Shown: positions 23,915 to 34,194, numbered from the stretch's first letter. The stretch is 64,000 nt of DNA from Ophiura sarsii (GCA_035610835.1 CM069443.1:61450480-61514479); one strand, 5' to 3'. Made by a program: numbers and translations. The notes: generated by a model from the letters alone, not told the origin.

Positions 23915-24815
23915 TGTTCCCATCAACATATTTTGCTATCAGGGGAAACCCATATTATTCTCATTATTTCAGTAAAATTGTTGGCGCAAGATATGGTCAA
24001 TGTAGACGTTATAGGCCAAAATGCAGTGAATTACTGCCAGAGGAGGTAAACCACCCGGCCAGTTTGTGTACATTGGTCAAGTTTTAGGTCACACGTCGCA
24101 CTGAAAAAGAACCAATTATTCTCATAAGATCAGATTGACTACATGTAGAGTGTAAGATGCTTCCAAATGATTGTGTTTATAAACGTAACACTCGTCATAC
24201 ATATGGGTATTAATAGAAAACCATTTTAGTGGCTTGGCTTTCAGATAAGGCTCATAGCGACGGCAATACTTGTAGATTTACCCTGCACGATATTTCAAAA
24301 CATAAATAAATGTTTCATTGGTGGGATTTTATAGTTTTCGTTCACACATAACTTATATATCAACTTATAGCCTATAGGTAAACCCGGAGGTAGACCTTGT
24401 TGTTTGCAAGCAATTAAAACCACACATTGCTCAAACTTTTTCCAGTGGTATGCAAATTATTTGAAATTTAAATTTCAAAGTTCTCTATTATGAAATTATG
24501 AACGATAGGGTTTCCATATTATGACGTACGCTTGTTATGTTTTTGTACAGCTTTGAGTCCTATGGTAGATGAATGGGTCAATTTCACAATCAATACGAGT
24601 GTTTAAGTTACCACTATGGGGATGAACATTATGGACTGGTATATTTTGGTATTTTTCACAATCATAAAATATTTACTTTTCTCATCTTTATTTTTTCAGA
24701 TTAGGTTGTTATGTTTTTGTATCATAATATGGAGTAGATGTATTCATACACCATCCTCCTGACCAGCCTCAGAAATGGCTTACATGCATTATCCAAGGCA
24801 TTGCATTTTCATCAT
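23915..24815 (+). repeat. Tandem duplication, left copy
   Basis: About 0.9 kb from CATCAACATATTTTGCTAT to TTGCATTTTCATCATTTT. Repeated at 24830-26010 in the same orientation with about 90 percent identity by eye; landmarks are GGCGCAAGATATGGTC, GTGAATTACTGCC and CAGATAAGGCTCATAGCG. The left copy lacks the two small elements present in the right copy and so gives their empty sites. Short ORFs are not conserved in frame between the copies. Confidence 0.85.
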
Positions 24816-25087
24816 TTTTAGCTTTTTTGACCATCAACATATTTTGCTATGAGGAAACCCCTATTATTCTCATTATTTCTGTAAAATGTTTGGCGCAAGA
24901 TATGGTCCATGTAGACGGTATAGGCCAAAATACAGTGAATTACTGCCCAAGGAGGGAAACCATCCGGCCAGTTTGTGTACATTGGGCAAATTTCAGGTCG
25001 CACGTCGCACTGAAAAAGAACCTTTAGTTCTAGAAATCAATTATTCTCATAAGATCAGATTGACTAGAGTGTAAGATGCTTACAAAT

Positions 25088-25163
25088 CGTCGCTGTTCTG
25101 ACATACCGGCACATCACAACAGAAATAAGTAAAGAGATGTGCCGGTATGTCAGAACAGCGACG
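25088..25163. mobile_element. 76-bp perfect-hairpin insertion, AAAT target
   Basis: Two perfect 28-bp inverted arms (25088-25115 and 25136-25163; beginning CGTCGCTGTTCTGAC) enclose a 20-base A-rich loop. AAAT flanks both sides (25084-25087, 25164-25167). The left tandem copy carries AAAT once at the matching place (near 24175), so this is an insertion with a 4-bp duplication. It is among the smallest insertions of this type I can delimit here; the superfamily is unknown. Confidence 0.88.
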
Positions 25164-25798
25164 AAATGATTGTGTTTATAATCGTGACACTCGTCATACA
25201 TATGCGTATTAATAGAATACCATTTTAGTGGCTTAGCTTTCAGATAAGGCTCATAGCGATGGCAATACTTGTATATAGATTTACCCTGCACGATATTTCA
25301 AAACTTAAATAAATGTTTCATTGGTGGGATTTTAAAAATAGTTTTCGTTCAAACATAACTTATATATCAACTTATAGCCTATAGGTTACCCGGAGGTAGG
25401 CCTTGTTGTTTGCAAGCAATTAAAACCCAATATTGTGTACATTGCTCGCAACCTTTCCAGTGGTATGAACATTATTCGAAATTTAAATTTCAAAGTTCTC
25501 TATTATGAAATTATGAACGATAGGGTGTTAGTATTATGACGTAGGCTTGTTACGTGTTTGTGCTTGTTGGAGTCCTATGGTAGATGAATTGGGTAATTTC
25601 ACAATCAATACGAGTGTTTAAGTTACCACTATGGGGATGAACTTTATGGACTGGTATATTTTGGTATTTTTCACAACCTTGAAATATTTACTTTTCTCAT
25701 CTTTATTTTTTTCAAATTAGATTGTTATGTTTTTGCATCATAATATCGAGTAGATGTATTCATACACCATCCTCCTGACCAGCCTCAGAAATGGCTTA

Positions 25799-25970
25799 GG
25801 GTCCATATCCAAACTCTGAGTGCTTTTAAATTGTTTTTCTAGCGATTTCAAAGCGCTTTTCCAACGAAATACCGTTGGAAAAGCGCTTTTCCAACGAAAT
25901 ACCTTTGGAAAAGCGCTTTTAAATCGCTAGAAAAACAATTTAAAAGCACTGAGAGTTTGGATATGGACCC
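25799..25970. mobile_element. 172-bp foldback MITE, TTA target
   Basis: The element is nearly one long inverted repeat: GGGTCCATATCCAAACTCT at the left end pairs with the right end, and the pairing continues through AAAAACAATTTAAAAGC to a centre with repeated GGAAAAGCGCTTTTCC. TTA flanks both sides; the left tandem copy has the unoccupied GGCTTACATGC (near 24776). A 3-bp TTA duplication fits the PIF/Harbinger type, an inference from target size alone. Confidence 0.87.
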
Positions 25971-26060
25971 TTACATGCATTATCCAAGTCATTGCATTTT
26001 CATATTGCACTAGTTACGCATGCATTGGGCCTAGAGTTTGCTGGTCGTCACTAGATGGGA

Positions 26061-26254
26061 GACTGATGGATTGGAGTAGTCAGAGATGAGAGGAAACATA
26101 GGATCTATATTTAGAACTATATATGGAGGAAAAGGAATTAGGCTCAGGGGCCTGTGTTAATAATAATGCAAACTCCAACCAAGGTAACTCTACGCATGCT
26201 CTGCGACTACTCATCGTGTAGCAGATGTGGTGACCATGTTACACCTCGTCTGCG
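26061..26254. other. Spacer before copy B
   Basis: No feature recognised. Confidence 0.4.
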
Positions 26255-26902
26255 TGATATATATAGCTGATGTTATTGCTGTTTCTTATCACAATACCTG
26301 TTAAACATTCGGAACAATAAATGGCTGCTAGTATAACCATTGCGTGTTTTCCTATGAACGGCGAAGATCGTTTTTAAACAGTAGGTTTCTGTTTGCTTTC
26401 TATGTTACATTACTTGTGTAATTCCTGAATAATACCGGAATAATGTTCACTTTTTGATGTGTAATTCTATTTAGCATTAAGCAGATTGTCTTTGGAAAAA
26501 TATAGTTGGATCTTGGCTTTGCACTCAGCAAGGTGAAAGGCACCTTTGATTACACACCTGAAATATTTAAGCAGTAGTTGTAAGAGAAATTCGCAACTTC
26601 AGACCGTCGGGTAATGCCCGGGTATACATTATAAGACAATTATAGTTCTATCTTGATCTTACAATCACCAATGTGAAAGGAACATTTCATACACGCCTGA
26701 ATTATATATCAGCATTGGTTATCAAGGGTTCGTGTTTCGTAATGCCGTTGTATTTTCGAGGGAATTAAACATACAAAGTTTTAAATATTCTTTACATTCA
26801 CACAATATATGAAATTACATGAAAATGTCAAGAACAGACGGTTACAATGTTCAGTGATTCTTTGCGATGCATGGTGATTGCCATTACATAAACTGTCAAA
26901 TA
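26255..26902. repeat. Copy B of long repeat, left part
   Basis: Diverged paralogue of 12207-12960. Landmarks are ATATATATAGCTGATGT, GTATAACCATTGCGTG and ATGCCCGGGTATACAT. Several short indels separate the copies, and no reading frame is conserved. Confidence 0.75.
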
Positions 26903-27639
26903 AACTGCTCACAAAAAGTTAGGGAACTTTTGTAATCAAGTATATTTTTATTATTTATTACCCTCATTGTATCTGTTATATATCAATGGAAAGCTGAAGT
27001 GTTCTTCTTTAAAATTATACCACAATTGCAATGATTACATGTTGCTGAACTTGGCCACATGGAATGAGAATGAGGCAAAGTCTCAAATCAAATGTGCCAA
27101 AATTACCGTTATCGGTGCTAAAGAGTCAATAGGTAATGATCAATAATCAAACCGGTCATGCTAGAGAACCATGACTGGTTTACACAAAGATTTGCACCAG
27201 TCAGTGAGCACAACACACACAAGTTAATCCTCATCTCTTTAGAAAAACATTATTTGGGTATTTGCAAGACTGGGTTAAAAATGACTCCAGGTGGAAGGTC
27301 ATGAATGTAAGTGATGAAAGGTTTAGACCTACAACTTGTACATTTTTCTGAGACACGGTAAACGATTTGCAGTATCAATATGCCGTGTTTAACAGATTTG
27401 GAGAGACCCGTGCCATTACCTATTGACTGTTTGGCACAGTTAACGGTAATTTTCGCACATTTGGTTTGTGACTTTGCCTCATTCTCATCCATGTGGCCAA
27501 GTCCATCAACATGTCATTATTGCACATTTAGTATCATTTCAAAGAAGAACACTTCAGCTTTCCATTGATATGCAACATAATACATAATCAAAATATACTT
27601 AATTAAAAAAAGTTTCCTAACTTTTTTGTGTGAGCAGTT
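26903..27639. mobile_element. Tc1/mariner-like MITE, about 235-bp inverted ends
   Basis: Ends AACTGCTCACAAAAAGTTAG and the near-complement at the right are flanked by TA (26901-26902 and 27640-27641). The inverted repeats reach to about 27138 on the left and 27409 on the right; they share GGAAAGCTGAAGTGTTCTTC and CTTGGCCACATGGA. Copy A near 12960-12985 lacks the element. The middle is about 270 bp and has no transposase. The 80-codon minus-strand ORF at 27250-27492 straddles the right terminal repeat and is not a gene. Confidence 0.9.
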
Positions 27640-28217
27640 TACATCTAAAAAACAGCTAACGGACGTGTAACGGACGTGTAAGGCCGATTGCAAAACTAGT
27701 ACGTAAGACTCGTAGATACTTTTGCGATAGGCAAACAGTATTATTCTGCATCACCATAAGTACCAGCTCATAATATACACATGAAGATTGCACTGGTAGC
27801 ATTGCAAAAAATATTATAATGGGAATATTTTCAATGGTCTCAGTTCGATATCAGTGAGTGTTTGTTAGAGTATAATGGTAAAACAAAATATTGCTTCGGT
27901 GTCTATTGTAAACGTATTTCTCTGAGAAGCAATGAGAATTGCATAAGTATTCTTAGCCCTTTAAGAATGGTTCTTATCAGGTTTAATTAAAATTCGCGGA
28001 TCATTTATATATGGGGTAAGCCACATGAACCGACGGATTGTTATTCATGCATGCTCAGTAAGCACGAAACTAAAATAAGCGTTTGCGCCGTTCACGCGTT
28101 TTGTTTTGATTAATTGTTCAGGCATCGCGGGTCCGCCGAATATCACTGCGAGTGTTAGCACACTTGTAAACATGTTTTTATTTGATATTACGTATATCAA
28201 AATTATGCTCAAATTTA
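27640..28217. repeat. Copy B middle and arm left of minisatellite remnant
   Basis: Bases 27650-27710 match 12990-13040; 27711-27984 is unrelated to copy A; 27985-28217 matches the arm at 15961-16235 (GGGGTAAGCCACATGAACC, GCATCGCGGGTCCGCCGA). A duplicated GGACGTGTAA sits at 27660-27680. Confidence 0.65.
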
Positions 28218-28256
28218 GATTTGTATATAGTGTCGTGTCGATTTGTATAGTGTCGT
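28218..28256 (+). repeat. Minisatellite remnant in copy B
   Basis: One partial unit (GATTTGTATATAGTGTCGTG) and one truncated unit (GATTTGTATAGTGTCG) occupy the position where copy A has 3.2 kb of array. This locus therefore looks like the unexpanded state, though contraction cannot be excluded. Confidence 0.85.
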
Positions 28257-29535
28257 TGCAAACGTATGTTTTGTTTCTCGAAGAATCAATGCACTTGCGC
28301 ACATGTTGATATACTCACAATAGCCCTCCTCCTGCGGTCGTGCCATTATTCACACATCAACATCAGCGCACGTGCATTGATTTGTCTAATTTCTCTCGAA
28401 ACACAACACATACGCTTTTATTGACCTATACAGTTTAAATGATTTGAAGGAAAGTCACTGACTGACATTACATTCAAAAGGGTAAAAGCAAATTGTCATT
28501 ACACGTCTCAATTATATATAAGTAGCGGCTGTCAAGATAATCAAGTAGTTATTCATATGTTTTATAGGACGATCATCAATCACGGCCTTATAAAATAAAT
28601 ATGACTAGTTGTGTTAAAACCTTCAGTTAAGGATATACGATGTCATTGTATCCTCATGAGAATGATCTCTAGGAAATCCAGTGAGGTCTACTTTACATCA
28701 ATTGAAAGTGAACCATTGTCAAAAAGCTTGGTTGATTTTTTTATTATAGCGTTTGAATCGGTGTAATTTGAGCGATATACGTAATGCTGAATTAGTTAAA
28801 CTCATGAGTCGTGGGACTAATCAATGGAGTTGGCAATGAAGTCAATGGATCAGACTCTAATGATCCAATGAAGATGTAACCAAGAGGACAGCCAACAGTT
28901 TGTATCGAACAAATTAAGGCATTTCAATATTAGATTGCATGATAATTCCCTCAGATTGTAGAAATCAAGGATATTGTCGGTGTAATCTTAAACTGTTTTT
29001 GTTTTTTTAACCTATATGTCTGGCGGCTACTGAAGGAGTCGTGATACATGTCCATTGGTCAGTGAAATTGATGATGAAATATAGCCATGACATTCATAAC
29101 CCTCCGTGTCGTCTTTACAATCGATTACAGGTGATGGGAATCAGAAATCATTTGTTTAGGTAATCCAATTCATCTTTCATATTACAATGACAATTGATGT
29201 CATGGTTCAATATTGGCCATTGATCCCGTAATGTCATCAGCTTGGAGACCCATGCAAGTTATCCGAACAGCACATTATATATATAATATAATCACGTACA
29301 GAATAATATTACTAAAATGAGTGCTATTTACTTAGGTGAGAATTAACTATTTGAAGTAAAAGTTGCCACGCCTTCTTAGAGTTCCATTACCTTGAGCTAA
29401 ATAGTACCGTCTAATTTGTGCGTTTTCCAGAGTTATGAAAACCCATCCGGTGTTTTGAATGAATTAGAGAAGATGCGATTATTGGAAATCCGACAGGGCA
29501 TACCAGTTGGAACATAGATATTGAGAAAATAGTAC
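28257..29535. repeat. Copy B arm right of minisatellite remnant
   Basis: Paralogue of 19445-20718 and then of 21837-21860 (TAGATATTGAGAAAATAGTA), with scattered indels. Similarity stops at the GGGGT-rich run at 29536. It provides the empty site for the mariner-like element of copy A. Confidence 0.75.
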
Positions 29536-29632
29536 AGTGGGGTGGGGTGGGGTGGATGTAAGGGAGGGGTGTGGTGGGGTGGGGTGGGGTGTGGGTATGG
29601 TTGGAGTGGGGTGGGGTGGAGGGGGGTGTTGT
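29536..29632 (+). repeat. GGGGT-rich low-complexity tract
   Basis: Runs of three or more G separated by one or two bases (GTGGGGTGGGGTGGGGTGG and similar) occur throughout on the plus strand. This meets the usual pattern for G-quadruplex formation many times over. The proline-rich ORFs over it on the minus strand are translations of the complement and are not genes. Confidence 0.85.
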
Positions 29633-30238
29633 CGTATATGTGTTGCATTATGATTGTGAAAATCCGCCCTAATATTGGAGAGGATTTTGGATTCAATTGG
29701 ATTTTCAACATAATTGGCAGGTTTTAACATCGATCATTCATATTGTGCAATAAAGGAATATCCCTTTCCCCGATAGCTGATGACATCACTTTGCCAATCG
29801 ACAACAATTATTGTTTTCGTAATTGTTTAGGCTAATGATAATTGGCCTTCCTTATGAACCTCTCATGACGTAATCAATTTATTTCGCATATATATTAAGG
29901 GACAGACGTTTTAGAACGAACTTCGCATCGGGTGCGATGGTTTTTGAACTTGACCCTTTTACGAGTATAATCACTGTTATTTCAGGGTTTCTAAACTGGC
30001 GATATCATATTGTGCAGACTGAAGATGTCATTAATCAATTATAAATAACGAAAAAACTTAATATTTGACATTCACACAATAGATTTTCCATGCAATGGTC
30101 TTTGAGACCAGTTTGTCATAATTATACGGAGGCCTGTCTCAGCGACTGAACTTACTCCGTTAGAAATGTAATAATATAGGCCTATATAAATAGGCTTAAG
30201 ATTGGTGATCAACGAACTAACATGTATTTAAAATTTAT
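29633..30238. other. No feature recognised
   Basis: AT-rich spacer without coding or structural signal. Confidence 0.4.
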
Positions 30239-30345
30239 TTGACATATAGAGATTCGAACCCGTGACCAAATAACTGAACACTAGCAAAATTATCAACACG
30301 AAGAGGATTTGGCCACTGAGCCACACAGTATTCACGTCGAATCTA
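30239..30345 (-). mobile_element. tRNA-derived SINE, minus strand
   Basis: On the minus strand TGGCTCAGTGGCC (about 30310-30322) matches a tRNA A box and GGGTTCGAATCTC (about 30250-30262) matches a B box, spaced somewhat wider than in a tRNA gene. The outer sequences do not form an acceptor stem, so it reads as a SINE head with an internal polymerase III promoter rather than a tRNA gene. The 3' end continues into A/T-rich sequence. Confidence 0.6.
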
Positions 30346-30689
30346 GTGTGCGAATGAAATTTGTTGATGATAGTATGGTATAATATTATTCTCGGGCGTT
30401 TCGGAGGACACATGGCATTCGCAACGCGCCATTTACCTCATTTACACACTTCTCTTTATTGACAATAACAAAAAAGCCCGTCAAAAATGTTTTATTTTAA
30501 GTGGCCCATCAGAGGCGTCAATCCTGTATGGAATAGGGGACCCCCCCCCCCCCCCATTATTTTTAGGTTGGGTGGACATAATATCAAATGTACCCCCCCC
30601 CCCCCCTCCATGTTTTGAGATTGCATGTGATCGAAATAAAAAGAATTAGAAACACCTAATAGTCCGTTAGTTTGACAAGAGGAATCATG
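30346..30689. other. Spacer with hAT-like terminus and C runs
   Basis: CAGAGGCGTCAATCC at 30510 is the inverse of GGATTGACGCCCCTG ending at 31689, so these could be the two ends of one element of about 1.18 kb. The 8-bp flanks (TGGCCCAT and TCCAGAAT) do not match, so they may belong to two elements. Two C runs lie at about 30541-30555 and 30594-30606. Confidence 0.45.
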
Positions 30690-30887
30690 GAATTATGATG
30701 GTCAAAAGTACACAGACGGAAAAATGTTCGCTCGCTACGCGCGCATGTGTCCCAAATATGTAATATGTTTGGGATAAAAGCTTGTTTGAAGCAAAAATGT
30801 ACCTCAATCATAGCACACATAAATGTGAACTTATTTCTTAATTCTTGCACCCCCACATAGAAAAAACCTAGTTACGGCACTGCGAAC
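30690..30887. mobile_element. Second copy of the 15456-15708 MITE family, partial
   Basis: From GGTCAAAAGTACACAGA to CTAGTTACGGCACTG this matches the interior and right end of the element at 15456-15708, including CGCTACGCG and ACCTCAATCATAGCA. The left terminus is not recognisable. The C run near the right end is short here. Confidence 0.65.
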
Positions 30888-30895
30888 CACACGGA

Positions 30896-31158
30896 ATATT
30901 AAAAATACTATTATTAAAAACACTATTCAAGAACGCATGAGAAACCACAGATCCACTATCAAAAACCATGCCAAACATCTTGATAAACCCGTTGCAGCTC
31001 ATTTTTCCCTCCCCAATCATAACCTTAATACTCTCACAGTCACAGTTATCGAATGCCTAGGTAAACAATCTAAATTCCGCCGTCAACTCAGAGAACAATT
31101 CTGGATCAAAACACTTAACACTTTCCAACCCAATGGTCTCAACATACGTGATTGGTAA
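30896..31158 (+). pseudogene. Penelope-type endonuclease C-terminus
   Basis: The translation contains TIQERMRNHRSTIKNH, then PVAAHFSLPNHN, then FRRQLREQFWIKTLNTFQP and NGLN. This is the usual order R---H---I-------PV--HF----H-------IE-------R---E--WI--L-T--P-GLN in the endonuclease C-terminus of Penelope-like elements. Upstream of the first Met at 30937 the frame stays open for about 14 codons with matching residues (NTIQER), so the Met is not a real start. The catalytic GIY and YIG motifs are absent. It is a relic that ends at a normal stop codon. Confidence 0.68.
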
Positions 31159-31316
31159 TTTCACCCTTATTTGTCATTTTGACACTTTGGATTTCATATT
31201 CATTTTATGGTTGTACGTCGTTTTCAGTTCTATGTATATGTTGTCCTGAAGAAGAAACGTAAGGTTTCGTAAGCTTGACGAAATACCGTTTTCCTATCTA
31301 TTCAACAAAATATTAT
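30896..31316 (+). mobile_element. Penelope-like element, 3' fragment
   Basis: A short frame (30896-31158) followed by about 155 bp of non-coding 3' sequence that includes CTGAAGAAGAAACG. The frame ends in the C-terminal part of the GIY-YIG type endonuclease found in Penelope-like retroelements. Reverse transcriptase and the catalytic GIY-YIG part are missing upstream; the left edge abuts the MITE copy at 30690-30887. Confidence 0.65.
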
Positions 31317-31511
31317 GTGGGTGACGTTAAAAACGTCATACTGGACCAAGTGCATTTCTTCTATTTCTCCTATCTCCAGGTTTCTCCATTATAATGGGTC
31401 TCGATCCACATCAAATATTCATTTGTATCAACATTCAACAACGAACATTACAATAAAATATCGGTTAAAGTGCCCACCAAATCACAACAAATGGGTTCGA
31501 AAAATCAAACG

Positions 31512-31689
31512 CTGAGGGGAACCGCCCCCCCCCCCCCCCCCTCCGACTCCCCCTGGCCGCGCTAGCGCGGAACGTACGCACATTCATATTCATTAACAAC
31601 AATTCAGTTACAATTAATTTTTATTTTGGGACGGGCTACTTATGATGCCCCCCCCCCCCCCCATATTTAAATGTGGATTGACGCCCCTG
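31512..31689. mobile_element. C-run-bounded fragment with CAGGGGCGT-type end
   Basis: Two C runs (about 31526-31542 and 31649-31663) enclose AT-rich sequence with a GCTAGCGC palindrome. The right edge GGATTGACGCCCCTG is the inverse of the terminus at 30510. It resembles the poly-C-bearing hAT-like MITEs elsewhere in the window. Confidence 0.45.
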
Positions 31690-32369
31690 TCCAGAATCCA
31701 ACAATATAATATGTTGGGTGAGCGGGGTGCAATGTTCGTTACCGTAAACAACATTTGATCCTTGACGGAGTAAAGCGCATAGCACATGTACATTGTACAG
31801 CAATACATTTATACAGTAAGTGTGTACGGTTAATAAATTCGCGAGCGGGATAGCAGAAATCAAGAAAACACGTAAATTCAAGGCCAGAATTAATGTATTG
31901 ATTTCGTACGTAGATAGTACACGTCCTGTGGTCCTTAGCCAAGTCTAATACAAAGACAATAGGAAGAGGGGGCTTTTAACAATGCAATCTGTGTGTCTCA
32001 CTTTTCTGTGGACACGCTGGTTCATAATCATAGGAATCATTGGCGTGAGGGGACAACAAATTTGACGCGACCTCATCTCTATAATAGTCAATGTTGTGGT
32101 GCACGTGTAGAAAAGGTATTGTACGAGTATGTATGGGTCATAAGTAAGAAACGAGTTCAATGCTGCCCTCTGGAGAGAAGCGGGGACATTTGAATAAAAT
32201 AAAATGTATGTATGCAATTATTGTGTTAATGTGATGAATAATTCATTGTATATTCATGAACGTCGCCGTTTTGGGTGGTTCTCTATTTACAGCCATATTT
32301 TCGTCTAGTTTGTCTATTGATATTTAACGTAATAATAGAGCCAAACGAGCGTTATGTGTCAGAGATATG
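31690..32369. other. No feature recognised
   Basis: No coding, RNA or repeat signal that I can support. Confidence 0.4.
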
Positions 32370-32790
32370 TATATTTGTATAATGTATCTTGTTCCAATCT
32401 GTAACACGTCATTTCAAATGCATCGTGTTCCAATTTGTTTGACACATCAGTTCAATTGCAATTGCGATACAGTCTATTCTTACATGTTGATATCATATCT
32501 CTTTATCATAAGAATTGTCATATCTCCTTTGTTATTCAAGAAGCTTGTATAGAAATTACTTCCTGGCAAGTGTTACTTCGTATGGAACATGTTGCTGTGC
32601 GTCAATATCTGTGCATTTTGTAATCATTGTAAAAGAAGAACATTATACAACATATTTTATATTATGCACGTATGTAATAACAAATTTGCAAAATGTTGAA
32701 CGACAGGTATGAGGTTAGATGTCTTGAGAAGACAATACCATCAAAGAAAAACTGATCAACTCAATTATCTTCTCCTCAATACTCCTACAC
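32370..32790 (+). repeat. Third copy of the 36-bp-repeat family
   Basis: Two units of the 36-bp repeat (TGTATCTTGTTCCAAT and GCATCGTGTTCCAATTTG) are followed by the arm up to CTCAATACTCCTAC, matching 22045-22390 and 22672-23030. The last part of the arm is missing and is replaced by the segment described next. Confidence 0.82.
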
Positions 32791-32972
32791 TGTTAAAACA
32801 CTGTTTAAAAAATTGTTGTTTAAAACATTTTAGCCAACATTGGTTAAATAAACTTTGATTTTCATACATTTAACCAATAGTTGTTTAAAATTTAACCAAC
32901 ATTGTGCAAAAATATTGTAAACAACTGTTGTGCGATTCACCGGTTAACCAACAGTTGTTTATGTTTTAAACT
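32787..32972. repeat. Segment of repeated TTGTTTAAAA / TTTAACCAA motifs
   Basis: Dense direct and inverted repetitions of TTGTTTAAAA and TTTAACCAAC, starting ACACTGTTAAAACACTG and ending TTTTAAACTCTA. It interrupts the arm/linker arrangement seen at 22.4-22.6 kb. It looks like an inserted MITE or self-complementary repeat, but I could not find a clean target duplication. Confidence 0.5.
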
Positions 32973-32974
32973 CT

Positions 32975-33408
32975 AGGTGCAGAAATAACATATTCCGGTA
33001 GCTTATACCACGGATCGACCACTACTCTGTTTGAGAAGTGGCCTGCAAGCTTGGTTCTCGTACGCCTGACAAACAGTTTCTTGGAATGAACCCTGAGGTC
33101 TTTTAAATGTGTATGTTCTGATCACTTTTTTGGCTATGATTTTTCACATCAAGATATTTTGATATCAGAAGAATCCCCATATTTTTATCAATGTCTGTAA
33201 AATCTTAGAGGCCAGAAATGTTCCATTTAGAAATTATGAATAGATAATAAAAAAAATGTATTCAAGTATGATTTGTGGGTGAGACCTTTAACCTCAACGA
33301 TGAGACAATAAAGTCAACATTAATCTCTATTATTTTCAGTCGCCCCCAGCACAAATTTATTTTGTTATGGTTTAGGTTTTGTCAATTATAGGTCAATGAA
33401 TTCGTATG
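32975..33408. repeat. Linker copy and unique sequence
   Basis: 32975-33110 is the third linker copy (CAGAAATAACATATTCC, then CTGACAAACAGTTTCTTGG). Nothing is recognised from 33110 to 33408. Confidence 0.55.
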
Positions 33409-33722
33409 TGTTGTTTCGAGAGAAATAAGACAAATCAATGCACGCGCGCTGATGCTGATGTGTAACTAATGGCACGACCCCGTATAAGTGCTATTGTTAG
33501 CATATCAACATTTGCGCAAGTGCATTGATTTTTCTAATTTTTCGAGAAAACAAAACATACGCATCTATTGACCTAATTCATACACGACACACTACTACAA
33601 ATCCAAATTCACAATTTCGAATATACTTTTGAACTATATAATAACGAATAAGATAAGTTTGCTAACACCCGCAGTGAAAATCGGCGAACCCGTGCTGCCT
33701 GAACAACGAATCTGATTGGTTC
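33409..33722 (-). repeat. Copy C: inverted arms with one minisatellite unit
   Basis: The complement of this segment matches both arms around the minisatellite of copies A and B: GATTTTCACTGCGGGTGTTAG and AATTGTGAATTTGGATTTG on one side, GCGTATGTTTTG and AATCAATGCACTTGCGCA on the other. Between them lies about one diverged unit (GATTTGTAGTAGTGTGTCG, then TGTATGA). It is a third, independent copy of the locus with the shortest repeat. Confidence 0.82.
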
Positions 33723-33825
33723 GACACTAATAAGAGTGTATGAATATAGAATGAATGATGTTATGGGGATCGGTGCACTCAAACGTATTGTTTATCCATT
33801 TAAAGTTATTGAACTTGTATGTTAA

Positions 33826-34194
33826 AGGCATATTATGTGATCTTTTCCAGAGAGCGCCCTCTATTCATTTTTTTTTTAGAAAGTAGATTTTCTTGCAGAT
33901 TTACATTTCTGATCATAAATCATAAATACATTCCAAGTTACAGAGCGATACGATTCCTAATAACCTCAAAATCATGGTTTTAGAGTGAATTTTAGAGTGA
34001 AAATATAAACTGTCGGATAATCCGATTTTTTTTCACTCTAAAATCATGATTTTGAAGTAATTAAGAATCGTATCGCCCTGTAACTTGGAATGTATGTAAG
34101 ATTTATGATCAGAAATGTAAATCTGCATGAAAATCTTCTTTCAATTTTTTTTTGATGTTGAGGGCGTTCCCTGGAAAGATCACATAATATACCT
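33826..34194. mobile_element. Foldback MITE with TTAA flanks
   Basis: Inverted arms of about 165 bp start AGGCATATTATGTGATC at the left and AGGTATATTATGTGATC (complement of the right end). They share AGTTACAGAGCGATACGATTC-type sequence and differ by point changes. TTAA flanks both ends (33822-33825 and 34195-34198). The TTAA target suggests a piggyBac-like origin, but a TA target with a longer terminus would also fit. Confidence 0.8.

Larger units (their letters stand above)
24830..26060 (+). repeat. Tandem duplication, right copy, with two insertions
   Basis: Matches the left copy but is interrupted at 25088-25163 by a 76-bp hairpin element and at 25799-25970 by a 172-bp foldback element. 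Its end (25971-26060) continues into sequence also found at 7400-7475 (CTAGTTACGCATGCATTGGG), so the right copy keeps more of the original repeat than the left one. Confidence 0.85.

Noticed and set aside
12195..29535. Copies A and B as a recent large segmental duplication
   Set aside because: Many point differences and indels, private insertions and a third inverted fragment point to an older dispersed repeat; a segmental duplication cannot be fully excluded.
29433..29730. Proline/threonine-rich ORFs opposite the GGGGT tract
   Set aside because: They exist only because the simple repeat lacks stops on that strand; copy A has no equivalent.
31230..31290. Hammerhead ribozyme in the 3' part of the Penelope-like fragment
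   Set aside because: CTGAAGA and GAAA core words are present, but I could not arrange the three stems around them.
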